Of a stretch of 64,000 nucleotides of DNA, positions 9,439 through 18,048 are shown piece after piece. How positions within the stretch are numbered: position 1 is the first letter of the stretch; each line of letters starts with the position of its first letter. The position numbers were made by a program, and so were the translations under genes. The notes beneath the pieces were generated by a model, which was given only the letters and a program-made list of their open reading frames with translations, was not told where the DNA came from and did not search any database. Source of the stretch: Bacteroides sp. (GTDB taxonomy: Bacteria > Bacteroidota > Bacteroidia > Bacteroidales > Bacteroidaceae); NCBI GenBank assembly GCA_017621035.1, contig JAGATY010000022.1, forward strand, positions 1 to 64,000. The letters run 5' to 3'.

Positions 9439-10635
9439 TTATACGCTCTCTTTCTTCAATCTGTCCGCCATGGCCTTGGCCAAAGCTTCGCATTGCTGAT
9501 AGGTTTCCTCCCGCATGGCTTGCTTCATCTCCACAGGGTCGGCCACCAATTCAAACTTACTCTTCTCCACAAACTCACCCATACGCTTGACGGCTGCACC
9601 TGCCCAGCAGTATGAACCGAAGTATCCGAAGAAACGATTCTTCACTTCGCGCAGTAATATCTTGGAGAGAAGGGCTTCCACTTCGGGGAACAACTGGTTG
9701 CTATAGGTCGGACTACCGATAATCAATCCCTTGTATTTGAAGATGTCTTTCAGGATGAATGAGGGATGACTCTTGGTTACGTTGTGCATCACTATGTTCT
9801 TGATGCCTTGCGCAGATAGTTCTGATGCAATGGCTTCGGCCATCTGTTCCGTGTTTCCATACATACTTCCGTAAGCAATTACCACACCTTCCTCAGCCTC
9901 GTAGCGGCTCAGTTTGTCGTAGATGTCTATCACGCGGGGAATATTTTCCGTCCACACAGGGCCGTGAGTGGAGCAGATAGTCTTGATGGGCAGGCCACCC
10001 AGTTTCTGTAAAGCCTTCTGCACGGGTGAACCATACTTGCCAACGATGTTGGAGTAATAGCGTATCATCTCATCCCAGTAGTGGTCTAAGTTGATGCGAG
10101 TGTCCAAGAAACCACCGTCCAACGTACCGAAACAACCAAATCCGTCACCGGCAAACAGCACTCCATCGGCTTCGTCGAAGGTCATCATCGTTTCCGGCCA
10201 GTGAACCATTGGCGTAAGATAGAAGCGCAAAGTGTGATGTCCCAGTGCCAAGAAGTCGCCATCGGTCACTTGATAACGGTCACCGGTCACGCCATAGAAA
10301 CCTTCAATCATGCCGAAAGTCTGCTTATTGCCCACAATGATAATGTCGGGATATTGCTGTTTAATCAGACTGATGGAGCCGGAATGGTCCGGTTCCATGT
10401 GATTTATAATCAGATATTGTATAGGGCGATTGCCTATGATGCTCTTGATTTTGCGGAGATAAGTTCCAAAATAGCACGCATCCACCGTATCAATCAGCGC
10501 TACAATATCATCGTCAATCAGGTAAGAATTGTAGGACACACCATAAGGAAGCGGCCACATGGCCTCGAAGCGATGCTTGTTGCGGTCGTTCACACCTACG
10601 TAATGTATCTTACCGGTTACAAGTGATTTCTGCAT
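9439..10635 (-). CDS. Flavodiiron protein (A-type flavoprotein, FprA family)
   Basis: A 398-residue two-domain protein that reduces oxygen to water, or nitric oxide to nitrous oxide, protecting anaerobes. The N-terminal metallo-beta-lactamase-like domain shows the di-iron ligands His79, Glu81, Asp83 and His84 (HMEPDHSG), His145, Asp164 and His224. The C-terminal flavodoxin domain begins near residue 251 with the FMN loop GSMYGNTEQM. I chose the ATG at 10635; a TTG three codons upstream is possible. A minus-strand TACTTTTG box at 10669-10676 fits its promoter. No rubredoxin or reductase gene is next to it. Confidence 0.95.
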   Translation of the reverse strand: MQKSLVTGKIHYVGVNDRNKHRFEAMWPLPYGVSYNSYLIDDDIVALIDTVDACYFGTYLRKIKSIIGNRPIQYLIINHMEPDHSGSISLIKQQYPDIIIVGNKQTFGMIEGFYGVTGDRYQVTDGDFLALGHHTLRFYLTPMVHWPETMMTFDEADGVLFAGDGFGCFGTLDGGFLDTRINLDHYWDEMIRYYSNIVGKYGSPVQKALQKLGGLPIKTICSTHGPVWTENIPRVIDIYDKLSRYEAEEGVVIAYGSMYGNTEQMAEAIASELSAQGIKNIVMHNVTKSHPSFILKDIFKYKGLIIGSPTYSNQLFPEVEALLSKILLREVKNRFFGYFGSYCWAGAAVKRMGEFVEKSKFELVADPVEMKQAMREETYQQCEALAKAMADRLKKESV

Positions 10636-10668
10636 ACTTTTCAATCTTTATTTTTGATATAACACCCG

Positions 10669-10676
10669 CAAAAGTA
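10669..10676 (-). promoter_or_regulatory. -7 box of the flavodiiron gene
   Basis: Minus-strand TACTTTTG, 34 bases before the chosen ATG, fits TAnnTTTG. Confidence 0.55.
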
Positions 10677-10687
10677 ATTCTTTTTTC

Positions 10688-11614
10688 TCACAAAACGTAC
10701 TTCTTCCCCTGATAAGCACCAAGTTCTTTCATTCTTTTTTGAAGCTGATGGTTAAATTCATGGTTTTTCACTCCCCAGTCGGGGGCAATTAACAGCTCTT
10801 TAGGCGACTGCGAAACGAAACGTTCCAGCACAAAGTCGGGGTGCAGATGCTCGATGTAGTCCACCACCAAGTCGATGTATTCACTCAGCGTAAAGAGATG
10901 GAACTCCTCCGGATGCTGCTCAAACTCCAGCGCCATGCGCGTGCCACGGATGAGCTGTAACTGATGAAGCTTCAGAGTAGTGAGGGGTAACTGTGAGAGG
11001 GTGACAGCCTGACTCATCAATCCTTCCCTACTCTCCCCCGGCAAGCCCAGAATGATGTGCCCTCCGGTGATGATGCCACGTGCCACCGTACGCTCCACGG
11101 CATCCACCGTTGTGCGGTAGGTGTGGCCACGATTGATGCGACGAAGTGTAGCGTCATCGGTGCTTTCAATACCATATTCCACCATCAAAAAGGTATGTTT
11201 GTTCAACGCTTCCAGATAGTTCAGCAATGTGTCAGGCATACAGTCCGGACGGGTACCTATCACCAGTCCCACCACATCGGCCACCTCTAGCGCCTCTTCG
11301 TACCTCCTTTTCAGCAACTCAAGCTCACCATAAGTGTTGGTGTAGGCCTGAAAGTAGGCCAGGTACTTCATCTCCGGATACTTGTGAGCGAAGAATTGTT
11401 TGCCCTCTTCCAGCTGCTGAGTGACCGATTTCTCCGTCTTGCAATACTCCGGGTTGAAGGTCTGATTGTTACAATAGGTACACCCGCCGTACCCAACGCT
11501 CCCATCGCGATTGGGACAAGTGAAGCCGGCATTCAGTGAAATCTTCTGCACCTTGTACGGAAAGTGCCGCTTCAGAAACTGCGGAAAGTCATTATATAAG
11601 AAAGGAGTAGCCAA
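10688..11614 (-). CDS. YhcC-family radical SAM protein
   Basis: A 308-residue protein of the YhcC/TIGR01212 radical SAM group. The iron-sulfur cluster cysteines are Cys33, Cys45 and Cys48 (CPNRDGSVGYGGCTYC), a spacing typical of this group instead of the usual CxxxCxxC. Conserved text such as VEYGIESTDDATLRRINRGH and GGHIILGLPGE is also present. The substrate of the family is not established, so none is given. The start appears to be TTG at 11614, since no suitable ATG lies upstream of the conserved YNDFPQFLKRHFP. A dual-promoter repeat lies 26 bases upstream. Confidence 0.9.
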   Translation of the reverse strand: MATPFLYNDFPQFLKRHFPYKVQKISLNAGFTCPNRDGSVGYGGCTYCNNQTFNPEYCKTEKSVTQQLEEGKQFFAHKYPEMKYLAYFQAYTNTYGELELLKRRYEEALEVADVVGLVIGTRPDCMPDTLLNYLEALNKHTFLMVEYGIESTDDATLRRINRGHTYRTTVDAVERTVARGIITGGHIILGLPGESREGLMSQAVTLSQLPLTTLKLHQLQLIRGTRMALEFEQHPEEFHLFTLSEYIDLVVDYIEHLHPDFVLERFVSQSPKELLIAPDWGVKNHEFNHQLQKRMKELGAYQGKKYVL

Positions 11615-11639
11615 CGTTATTACTGTTTTATATTCTCAG

Positions 11640-11759
11640 CAAAGAGATTGCAAGCCGAACGCATAAGCAAATTATTGAGGTTATGCCGAGGCACAGCTTA
11701 TCTTCGCTTCAATTTAAATGATTGAGGCAAAGATAGTGTAAGCCGGCCTCATAACCAAA
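11640..11759 (-). promoter_or_regulatory. Dispersed dual-promoter repeat, copy 1
   Basis: On the minus strand two promoters lie in tandem: TTTG (11759-11756), 20 bases, TATCTTTG (11735-11728); then TTTG (11671-11668), 20 bases, TCTCTTTG (11647-11640). The DNA between them (GCGAAGATAAGCTGTGCCTC and onward) matches the plus-strand copy at 40337-40456 over the whole 120 bp. It ends 25 bases before the YhcC-family gene. The second -7 box has one deviation from consensus here. Confidence 0.82.
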
Positions 11760-11933
11760 TTTATCTACCGATTCTCCTCCCCGCCCTGATTCCATCCCCT
11801 TTTCGTTTTCATCTTTCCCCTTTCCGCACCCAACCTTCTTCCTTCTCTGTTTTCCCCTTTTCCTTTTCAGCTCCTCCCCTTTCTTTTTTCCGTTCCTCAC
11901 CTTTCCCTTTTCCGTTTTCCGCTTCCTTCTCTC

Positions 11934-12183
11934 CTCATCCCCCTTCATTCCGTCACTCATCCTCACCCCTTCCAGGAGTGTTCCAGGGTCATATAACGAC
12001 TGATAAAAAGAAGAAAGGCTTTCTTATACTAAAAGAAAGGCTTTCTTTTGCCATAAGAAAGGCTTTCTTCTTTTAGTTAAAAGGCTTTCTTTTGTTCAAC
12101 AAAGGTAATTTGATGTCGGATAAGTGGTGAGATGAAGGGGGATGAGTGGGCAAAAAAGAGCGGATGAGAAGGGATAGGAATCG
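11934..12183. repeat. 22-bp-pitch element, AAAGGCTTT type, copy B1 (four palindromes)
   Basis: Three nested arrays share one pitch. Left: CTCATCC at 11934 and 11956. Centre: AAGAAAGGCTTTCTT palindromes with AAAGG at 12014, 12036, 12058 and 12080. Right: GGATGAG-like words at 12118, 12140 and 12162, the reverse complement of the left word. The C/T-rich DNA at 11760-11940 extends the left side; frames there encode only Lys/Arg/Glu-rich low-complexity peptide and I do not call a gene. The 677-bp gap lies between the divergent YhcC-family and sigma-factor genes. Confidence 0.88.
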
Positions 12184-12291
12184 GCTTGAAAGTGATACGC
12201 ATGTAAACTCCGGTTAATAAATCATAATTCGACGGCGGCGAGAGCAGTCTTTTGCTCGGTTGTCCGTCTTATAGACAAACGACGCGAAGAA

Positions 12292-12867
12292 ATGAGTCTG
12301 TTTAACGAGAAGAGAGCTTGGAAAAGCGAATCAGCATGGCTGGAAGCATGCCGGACAGGAGATAATGCCGCCCGAAAGAGGCTGTACACCCTCTACGCAG
12401 AACAGCTTTTGGCCGTTTGCTATCGTTACACAGGGGAGATGGAGAGCGCCCACGACGTGCTTCACGACGGTTTCATCAAGGTGTTCACCAATTTTTCTTA
12501 CCGAGGTGAGTGCCCGTTGTTCCTCTGGTTGCGGCGGGTGATGGTGACACAAGCCATCGATTACTTGCGCAAAGAGCAACGAATGAGGGAGCTTCCGACA
12601 GAAGAAATGCTGTTTTCCGCTACTGAAGAGGAGGCAGACATTGCCGAGGAAGGGGAGCAAATACCGCAAGAAAAGTTGATGGAGTTTCTGGCAGAACTAC
12701 CCGACGGCTGCCGAACGGTGTTCAATCTGTACGTCTTCGAGGAGAAATCGCATCGGGAAATTGCCGAGTTACTCGACATCAAGGTGCACACCTCCAGTTC
12801 ACAACTGCATCGTGCGAAATCAATTTTGGCTAAACGAATCAAAGAGTATATCCTATATGAAAGATGA
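12292..12867 (+). CDS. ECF RNA polymerase sigma factor
   Basis: A 191-residue sigma-70 family factor of the extracytoplasmic-function type. Region 2 spans about residues 25-95 (YTGEMESAHDVLHDGFIKVF, then FLWLRRVMVTQAIDYLRKEQ), and region 4 about 125-180 (LPDGCRTVFNLYVFEEKSHREIAELL). Regions 1.1 and 3 are absent, as expected. Its 3' end overlaps the next gene by 11 bases, and that gene encodes a membrane-anchored protein, an arrangement expected for a sigma factor and its regulator or output. The signal sensed is unknown. Confidence 0.93.
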   Translation: MSLFNEKRAWKSESAWLEACRTGDNAARKRLYTLYAEQLLAVCYRYTGEMESAHDVLHDGFIKVFTNFSYRGECPLFLWLRRVMVTQAIDYLRKEQRMRELPTEEMLFSATEEEADIAEEGEQIPQEKLMEFLAELPDGCRTVFNLYVFEEKSHREIAELLDIKVHTSSSQLHRAKSILAKRIKEYILYER

Positions 12868-13915
12868 GAAAGACATAACCAAACTGTTCCACAACCGCTT
12901 ATCGGATGCCGAAATGCCGGTGTGTGAAGGCTTTTGGGAAGAGCTTGAAGAGGAGTTGCAAGCCACTTCCACTCCCACTCTGTTCCGCACATTCCGCCCC
13001 TCCGGTGCCATTGCGGCAGCTGTGGCTGCACTGCTGGTTGCCGCTTCGGTCACTCTATTCCGGCTCTACACGCCTGAAAAGGTGTTGCACGATGCAGTAG
13101 CAATCGAGGAATCTGCCCGTCCGGAGAGCCTTCAAACGGCTCAAGCAATGCCGACGGAGGAGGAACTTATGCCGACAGAAACGGTCAACAGTCAGGACAA
13201 TCGAAGCACTCAGCTTCTCCACACCGGCACGCCGACCGGCCTTCAATCCACAGATGAAGAAGAGGATATGGTGTCTGTAGAGCTATCCATCACCATTCTG
13301 CAACCCCTTTCCAGACAACAGAAAAGGGACAACGAAGCCGTCTGCATGGCACAACAAGCGGCCGGAAAGGATGGTCAACCGATACAAAAGCAGGGAAATC
13401 TGTTGCCGGAGGTTGAGACAGCAGAAGAGGCAGACGAGGGTAAGAAGCGTGGCGGCTCGTGGTCATGGAAGGTGGGAATGGGGACAGGTACACCTGACGC
13501 CCCGCTTACTGCCTCGATTGGCGTGGAACACAGTGTGAATGATTACTTTGCTCTGGAGACAGGAATAGAATATCATCTGCTGGAAGAGAGCGGTCGAAAG
13601 CTACATTCGGTATCGGTCCCATTGCGTATGAATCTCTATCCGATGCCTGCCAAACGAACCGGACTCTACCTGACGGCAGGGGTGAGTGCCGAAAAATGTG
13701 TGGCTGGCGGGGCAGATAACAGCCTGTCGGCCGAACCAATTCAGCTGTCGGTAGCGGCAGGAGCAGGTATTCGTCACAAAATCAATGAGCGATTGGCTCT
13801 GTTTGCAGAATCCACCGTATCGCATCACTTTGGCGATGATTCACCTCTGCAATCGCTCCGAGCTGCCCACTCACTCAACTTCAATTTGCTTTGCGGCCTG
13901 CGTGCCACCTTCTAA
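12857..13915 (+). CDS. Membrane-anchored protein with C-terminal outer-membrane beta-barrel domain
   Basis: A 352-residue protein. The start ATG at 12857 lies inside the sigma gene end. A short acidic cytoplasmic segment (MKDEKDITKLFHNRLSDAEMP, then WEELEEEL) precedes one membrane helix near residues 55-75 (IAAAVAALLVAASVTLFRLY). A polar, low-complexity stretch follows, then from about residue 200 a porin-like barrel (VGMGTGTPDAPLTASIGVEH to LNFNLLCGLRATF, with the typical final Phe). The family is common next to ECF sigma factors in Bacteroides. An anti-sigma role for the cytoplasmic segment is inferred from position only. Confidence 0.75.
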   Translation: MKDEKDITKLFHNRLSDAEMPVCEGFWEELEEELQATSTPTLFRTFRPSGAIAAAVAALLVAASVTLFRLYTPEKVLHDAVAIEESARPESLQTAQAMPTEEELMPTETVNSQDNRSTQLLHTGTPTGLQSTDEEEDMVSVELSITILQPLSRQQKRDNEAVCMAQQAAGKDGQPIQKQGNLLPEVETAEEADEGKKRGGSWSWKVGMGTGTPDAPLTASIGVEHSVNDYFALETGIEYHLLEESGRKLHSVSVPLRMNLYPMPAKRTGLYLTAGVSAEKCVAGGADNSLSAEPIQLSVAAGAGIRHKINERLALFAESTVSHHFGDDSPLQSLRAAHSLNFNLLCGLRATF

Positions 13916-13930
13916 AACCGGAACATCGCC

Positions 13931-14419
13931 ATGCACTATCTCATCATCGACCTGCTGTTCTGTCTGCCTCTCTCCGCCTCTGCGCAGGAGTGGACACGGC
14001 AGGATTCCATACGCCTACAGAAAATATTACAGCGTGAAGGGGAAATCAGGTTGAACCCGGAAGCTGTTCAAGAATTGAAAAGAAGCTTCAACGAAGAGGT
14101 TCCACGCGCCTATAGCAACAAGCCGTGGCTGGACTTTCAGCTGGCTTTGCCTGGAGAGAAACGAAGTGGAAAGAATCTTTTCAGCAGTCCGCTTCCCGAA
14201 CGATATAATCAGGCTATGCACTTCACTCTGCCTCTAGAAGCCAATGGTCTGAAGCCTTCCGGACTCGATTTGATGCTTCCGTTTACCAAGGAGTTCTGGA
14301 CATTCAGGAAGAATCTTCGACGAGCGCGCACGTTGGAAGTGCTCCGTTCCTATGCAGATTCCACTCAGACGGCACTTCTCTTCCCCTCTTCTGATAGAGA
14401 GAATGAGGTCAAAGAGTGA
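13931..14419 (+). CDS. Secreted protein of unknown function (DUF4858-like)
   Basis: A 162-residue protein with a signal peptide (MHYLIIDLLFCLPLSASAQ) followed by EWTRQDSIRLQKILQREGEI. It lies 15 bases after the barrel gene and is almost surely its operon partner. I associate it with the DUF4858 group from memory of similar Bacteroides sigma-barrel operons; the match is not certain. No catalytic motif is seen. It probably acts in the periplasm or outer membrane with the barrel protein. Confidence 0.7.
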   Translation: MHYLIIDLLFCLPLSASAQEWTRQDSIRLQKILQREGEIRLNPEAVQELKRSFNEEVPRAYSNKPWLDFQLALPGEKRSGKNLFSSPLPERYNQAMHFTLPLEANGLKPSGLDLMLPFTKEFWTFRKNLRRARTLEVLRSYADSTQTALLFPSSDRENEVKE

Positions 14420-14523
14420 GCCATCTCAACCTCTTTTCCTCTTTAATGGGAGTGAAACGTTAACAATCACTAACTGAGCAGTAAAATCTCTTGCCATGAG
14501 TAGCGTTTCCGGTTGAAATTTCA

Positions 14524-14531
14524 TAGCTTTG
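14524..14531 (+). promoter_or_regulatory. -7 box of the amino-sugar operon
   Basis: TAGCTTTG fits TAnnTTTG and lies 37 bases before the ROK gene. Confidence 0.55.
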
Positions 14532-14568
14532 CTTCCACCTTAATAACAACCAGAAAAACATCACTACT

Positions 14569-15537
14569 ATGGCAGCAATAGCACTTGACATAGGTGGAAC
14601 CAAAATTGCAAGCGCCATCTTCCTACCCAATGGCGAGATGTTATACTATCGGAAACGGCTACTACAAGGCAGAACCGGTAGCGAAGTGGGCAGACTCGCA
14701 GCCGACATTCTCGCGGAACTACTATCCAAAGCACGCCGTAAACACATCACCATAGAGTGCATCGGCGTATGTATTCCCGGTATTGCTTACTCAAAAACTC
14801 GCCGTGTGTGGGCACCCAACATCCCCGGATGGGAGGACTATCCACTGTACGATGACCTGCGAGGTGTTACTCCGGAGGAGATTGACATCTTCATCGATAG
14901 CGACCGTACATGCTACATATACGGTGAGATGTGGCTTGGAGCAGCCATCAACTGCCACAGTGCTATCTTCATTGCCGTAGGCACCGGTATAGGAGCCGGC
15001 ATTATTGTGGACGGTAGAATGCTGCATGGTGCCAGCGATATCATAGGCGCAACGGGTTGGATGGCCTTACAACTGCCCTACGACAAGGAGTATGATGCCT
15101 GCGGATGCTTTGAATACTACGCATCGGGTAACGGTATTGGAGCCAGAGCACGCGATGCAGTCCGTGCAGATAAGGCCTATCAAGGCTGTTTGCGCAAGAA
15201 ACCAATCCGACGAATCACCGCCCATGACGTGTTTGCAGCCTATAACGAAGGCGACCCCATTGCCACCTCTGTACTGAAAAAGGCCGTACAGATGTGGGGA
15301 ATGGCAGCAGCCAACTTAGTAAGTATCCTCAATCCAGAGAAGATAATCTGGGGCGGAGGCGTATTCGGACCGGCAATCAATCTCATTGATGACATCTATC
15401 AAGAGGCATGTAAGTGGGCACAACCCATCAGTATAAAGCAGGTCGAGTTTGTTCCATCCGGCCTATCGGGGCACTCTGGTTTGACCGGAGCTGCCTACTT
15501 AGCCATCAAGAATAAGACATATGAACTGAAATTTTAA
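14569..15537 (+). CDS. ROK family sugar kinase
   Basis: A 322-residue ROK protein, most likely a cytoplasmic kinase for glucose or an N-acetyl amino sugar. The ATP-binding opening LDIGGTKIASAIF is at the N-terminus; GTGIGAGIIVDGRMLHGASD and the zinc-site CGCFEYYASG follow. There is no helix-turn-helix, so it is a kinase rather than a NagC-type repressor. It begins an operon with an MFS carrier 8 bases on and a SIS-domain protein. Exact substrate cannot be read from the sequence; the neighbours suggest an amino sugar. Confidence 0.88.
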   Translation: MAAIALDIGGTKIASAIFLPNGEMLYYRKRLLQGRTGSEVGRLAADILAELLSKARRKHITIECIGVCIPGIAYSKTRRVWAPNIPGWEDYPLYDDLRGVTPEEIDIFIDSDRTCYIYGEMWLGAAINCHSAIFIAVGTGIGAGIIVDGRMLHGASDIIGATGWMALQLPYDKEYDACGCFEYYASGNGIGARARDAVRADKAYQGCLRKKPIRRITAHDVFAAYNEGDPIATSVLKKAVQMWGMAAANLVSILNPEKIIWGGGVFGPAINLIDDIYQEACKWAQPISIKQVEFVPSGLSGHSGLTGAAYLAIKNKTYELKF

Positions 15538-15545
15538 GCATCTGT

Positions 15546-16697
15546 ATGGAGAAGAGTTTTAATAAGAATCGGGTTTTTACGGCCGCTTGTATCGGCATGT
15601 GTTTCTTTGGAATCGCCATGATTACACTAGGAGCTGTACTTCCGGCGCTCACAGAGAAGCTGAGTTTGGACAATCTGCAGGCCACCGCACTGGTTGCGTT
15701 CCTGCCTTTGGGTATGTTGGTCGGCTCATTGGTGTTCGGCCCGATTGTGGACAGATACGGACACAAGGCACTTCTGATACCCAGCTGTATCGTGGTTTGG
15801 GCGGGATTACTAGGACTTTCATGCTTCAGCAGCATCCCTTTGTTGCAGCTATCCATCGTATGTATCGGTCTGGGAGGAGGAATCCTGAATGGAGAGACCA
15901 ATGCTTTAGTAGCAGATATCTATGACGAGAACGAGAAAGGTTCGCGACTCAGTTTCCTTGGAGTTTTCTATGGACTGGGAGCTTTAGGCATCCCCTCCCT
16001 ACTGAGTTTCCTCTCTGAATACTATTCGTTTGAGACAATATTGCAAGGAATAGGCCTCCTCATGCTGGTGGGAATCCTGTTCTGTCTGCCCATACGTTTC
16101 CCTGCTCCTAAGCAAGCGCAGGGATTCCCCATCAAAGAAGGAGTGAAGTTACTTAAAGAGAAGGGCTTACTATTGCTCAGCTTCATCCTCTTTTTTCAGA
16201 GCGGAATCGAGAGCGTATGCAACAACTGGTCGGCTCTGTACTTCAATCAGAGCACCTCGATACCCGAAAATCAGGCACTGCTTACGCTTACCTGTATGCT
16301 TATCGGCATGACTGTGGCTCGCATGTTGCTGGTTGTTCTGTTTAAGAAGATTAAGCAAGAATTGGTTCTGACCTACAGTCTGCTGCTCACCATCGTAGGC
16401 TATGCCCTGCTGACATTCTCACCCGACGTGATTCGTGCCTGCACCGGTATGACATTGATTGGCGCCGGACTGGCATCCACCTTCCCCGTCATCTTCAGTA
16501 TTTTAGGCAGCAGATACCCCACTCTGTCGGGAACAGCCTTCAGTGTAGCCCTTGTGGTGGCACTTATAGGGCAGAATGTGATGAACAGCACGATGGGCAT
16601 TGCGTCACAACAGTTAGGCAGCGTCATCTATCCCTACTTCATGATTGGCTCCCTCTGCCTCATGTTACTCCTATTTAAAATAACACTCAAAAAATAA
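15546..16697 (+). CDS. MFS sugar transporter
   Basis: A 383-residue major facilitator protein with about 12 membrane helices in the inner membrane. The first helix starts FTAACIGMCFFGIAMITLG, and the loop 2-3 signature LVFGPIVDRYGHK is present. It follows the ROK kinase by 8 bases and is followed by a SIS-domain protein, so uptake of the sugar phosphorylated by the kinase is the simplest reading. Family members in Bacteroidetes include GlcNAc and fucose-type carriers; I cannot choose between them. Confidence 0.87.
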   Translation: MEKSFNKNRVFTAACIGMCFFGIAMITLGAVLPALTEKLSLDNLQATALVAFLPLGMLVGSLVFGPIVDRYGHKALLIPSCIVVWAGLLGLSCFSSIPLLQLSIVCIGLGGGILNGETNALVADIYDENEKGSRLSFLGVFYGLGALGIPSLLSFLSEYYSFETILQGIGLLMLVGILFCLPIRFPAPKQAQGFPIKEGVKLLKEKGLLLLSFILFFQSGIESVCNNWSALYFNQSTSIPENQALLTLTCMLIGMTVARMLLVVLFKKIKQELVLTYSLLLTIVGYALLTFSPDVIRACTGMTLIGAGLASTFPVIFSILGSRYPTLSGTAFSVALVVALIGQNVMNSTMGIASQQLGSVIYPYFMIGSLCLMLLLFKITLKK

Positions 16698-16730
16698 TTT
16701 ACCAACCCATTTAATTAAATCATAAGAGTT

Positions 16731-17492
16731 ATGTTAGCACTAGAATGGCTTAAAAATGCCCACGGCATTATGGAGAAGCTGGAAGCAACCCAGCTCGAAA
16801 ACGTAAAGAAAGCGGCCACCGCCATGGCCGATTCTATTGAAGCAGGACGTTGGGTGCACACCTTTGGTTGCGGTCATGCCACTATTCCTGTGGAAGAGAT
16901 GTACCCCCGTATCGGAAGTTTTGTCGGATTCCACCCACTCTGTGAGCTTCCGTTGACCTTCTTCACTCAGATTATCGGCCAGATGGGTATCCATCAATTC
17001 CTCTTTCTGGAACGAGCAGAAGGTTATGGACAAACCATCATGAAGAACTATGACTTCGACAGCAAGGATTGCATCTGGATATTCTCCCACACCGGCATCA
17101 ACGCTGTCAACATTGATGTTGCTCTTGAAGCCAAAAAGAGAGGCATGAAGGTCATCGTTTATGGCTCGGCCGAGCAGACGGGAGACAAGCCCAGTCGTCA
17201 CTCCAGTGGTAAGAACTTATTCCAACTGGCCGACATCGTGGTAGACTCATGCGTGCCTTTGGTTGATGCTTCTGTGCCTTTGAAGAATCACTTCGACAAG
17301 GTTGGCCCCCTCTCTACCCTCGGTTTTGTCACACTGGTATGGATGACCATCACCACCGTTGCCGAGATTCTGGAGGAACGAGGCGTTAAACTTTACATCC
17401 ATCCCTCGCACAACGTACCCGGCGACACCACCGCTCACGAGCGTCTGGATGCTGCCATTGCCGAGTATCAAAAGCGCGTAAAATGCCTATAA
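16731..17492 (+). CDS. SIS-domain phosphosugar-binding protein
   Basis: A 253-residue protein with one SIS (sugar isomerase) domain at about residues 35-200: HTFGCGHATIPVEEMYPRIG, then the Ser/Thr loop WIFSHTGINAVNIDVA and the second loop VIVYGSAEQTGDKPSRHSS. SIS domains bind phosphosugars; members act as isomerases, etherases or sensors. As last gene of the ROK-MFS operon it probably processes the phosphorylated amino sugar. A strong terminator follows, so the operon is three genes. Confidence 0.87.
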   Translation: MLALEWLKNAHGIMEKLEATQLENVKKAATAMADSIEAGRWVHTFGCGHATIPVEEMYPRIGSFVGFHPLCELPLTFFTQIIGQMGIHQFLFLERAEGYGQTIMKNYDFDSKDCIWIFSHTGINAVNIDVALEAKKRGMKVIVYGSAEQTGDKPSRHSSGKNLFQLADIVVDSCVPLVDASVPLKNHFDKVGPLSTLGFVTLVWMTITTVAEILEERGVKLYIHPSHNVPGDTTAHERLDAAIAEYQKRVKCL

Positions 17493-17558
17493 AGCACTAA
17501 CGTTCAAAGAACTTTCTCTCTCAGAAAGCTAAAATAAATTTAAGGTTAATACTTCGCG

Positions 17559-17611
17559 AAGGCGGATAAAGCCAACCTCTGCACACACGCAAGGTTGCTT
17601 ATCCGCCTTTT
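17559..17611 (+). terminator. Terminator of the amino-sugar operon
   Basis: AAGGCGGATAA pairs with TTATCCGCCTT and AACCT with AGGTT, with a 12-base loop; TTTT follows. It starts 66 bases after the SIS gene. Confidence 0.85.
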
Positions 17612-17629
17612 CATGTGTCCTCATTTCAC

Positions 17630-17800
17630 CACTCATCCTCACCCCTTCCAGGAGTGTTCCTGGGTCATATAACGACTGATGAAAAGAAGAAAGGCTTTCT
17701 TCTTTCAGTTAAAAGGCTTTCTTCTATTCAACAAAGGTAATTTGATGGCGGATGAGTAGTGAAATGAGAAGAGATGAGGGGGCAACTGAAGTGGGATGAG
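17630..17800. repeat. 22-bp-pitch element, AAAGGCTTT type, copy B2 (two palindromes)
   Basis: The flanks match copy B1 nearly base for base: ACTCATCCTCACCCCTTCC, then GGGTCATATAACGACTGAT, and on the right TTCAACAAAGGTAATTTGAT. Only two AAAGGCTTT palindromes are present (17690 and 17712) where B1 has four. The right GGATGAG words are at 17750, 17772 (AGATGAG) and 17794. G/A-rich DNA without a gene runs on to about 17935. The rest of the 556-bp gap holds the operon terminator and the next promoter. Confidence 0.88.
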
Positions 17801-17953
17801 AAGTAGTTTAAGCGGAAAACGGAATGGGGAAAGGGAAAAACGCAGAGGGGAACGAGTACGGGCTAAGAGGTAAAAAGGTGGGAATGAGGAGGGAGGAAAG
17901 TGCGGGAGGAGAATTAAAAGGGCATTTTCTTTTTATCTGAGGCAGAATTGCGT

Positions 17954-17961
17954 TATCTTTG
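17954..17961 (+). promoter_or_regulatory. -7 box of the dipeptidyl peptidase gene
   Basis: TATCTTTG, about 88 bases before the start codon; the leader of about 80 bases shows no obvious fold. Confidence 0.55.
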
Positions 17962-18048
17962 CCGTCAATAAATTTCCTGAAAGAGAAGTTGGGTTCGTGC
18001 AGCTTCCGGTTTCGGGTCGATGAGAAACTAATTTACTGATGTAACGAT

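Noticed and set aside
11709..11966. 85-residue minus-strand frame rich in Lys, Arg, Glu and Gly
   Set aside because: It only reflects the C/T-rich repeat flank; composition is low-complexity and there is no promoter or ribosome site.
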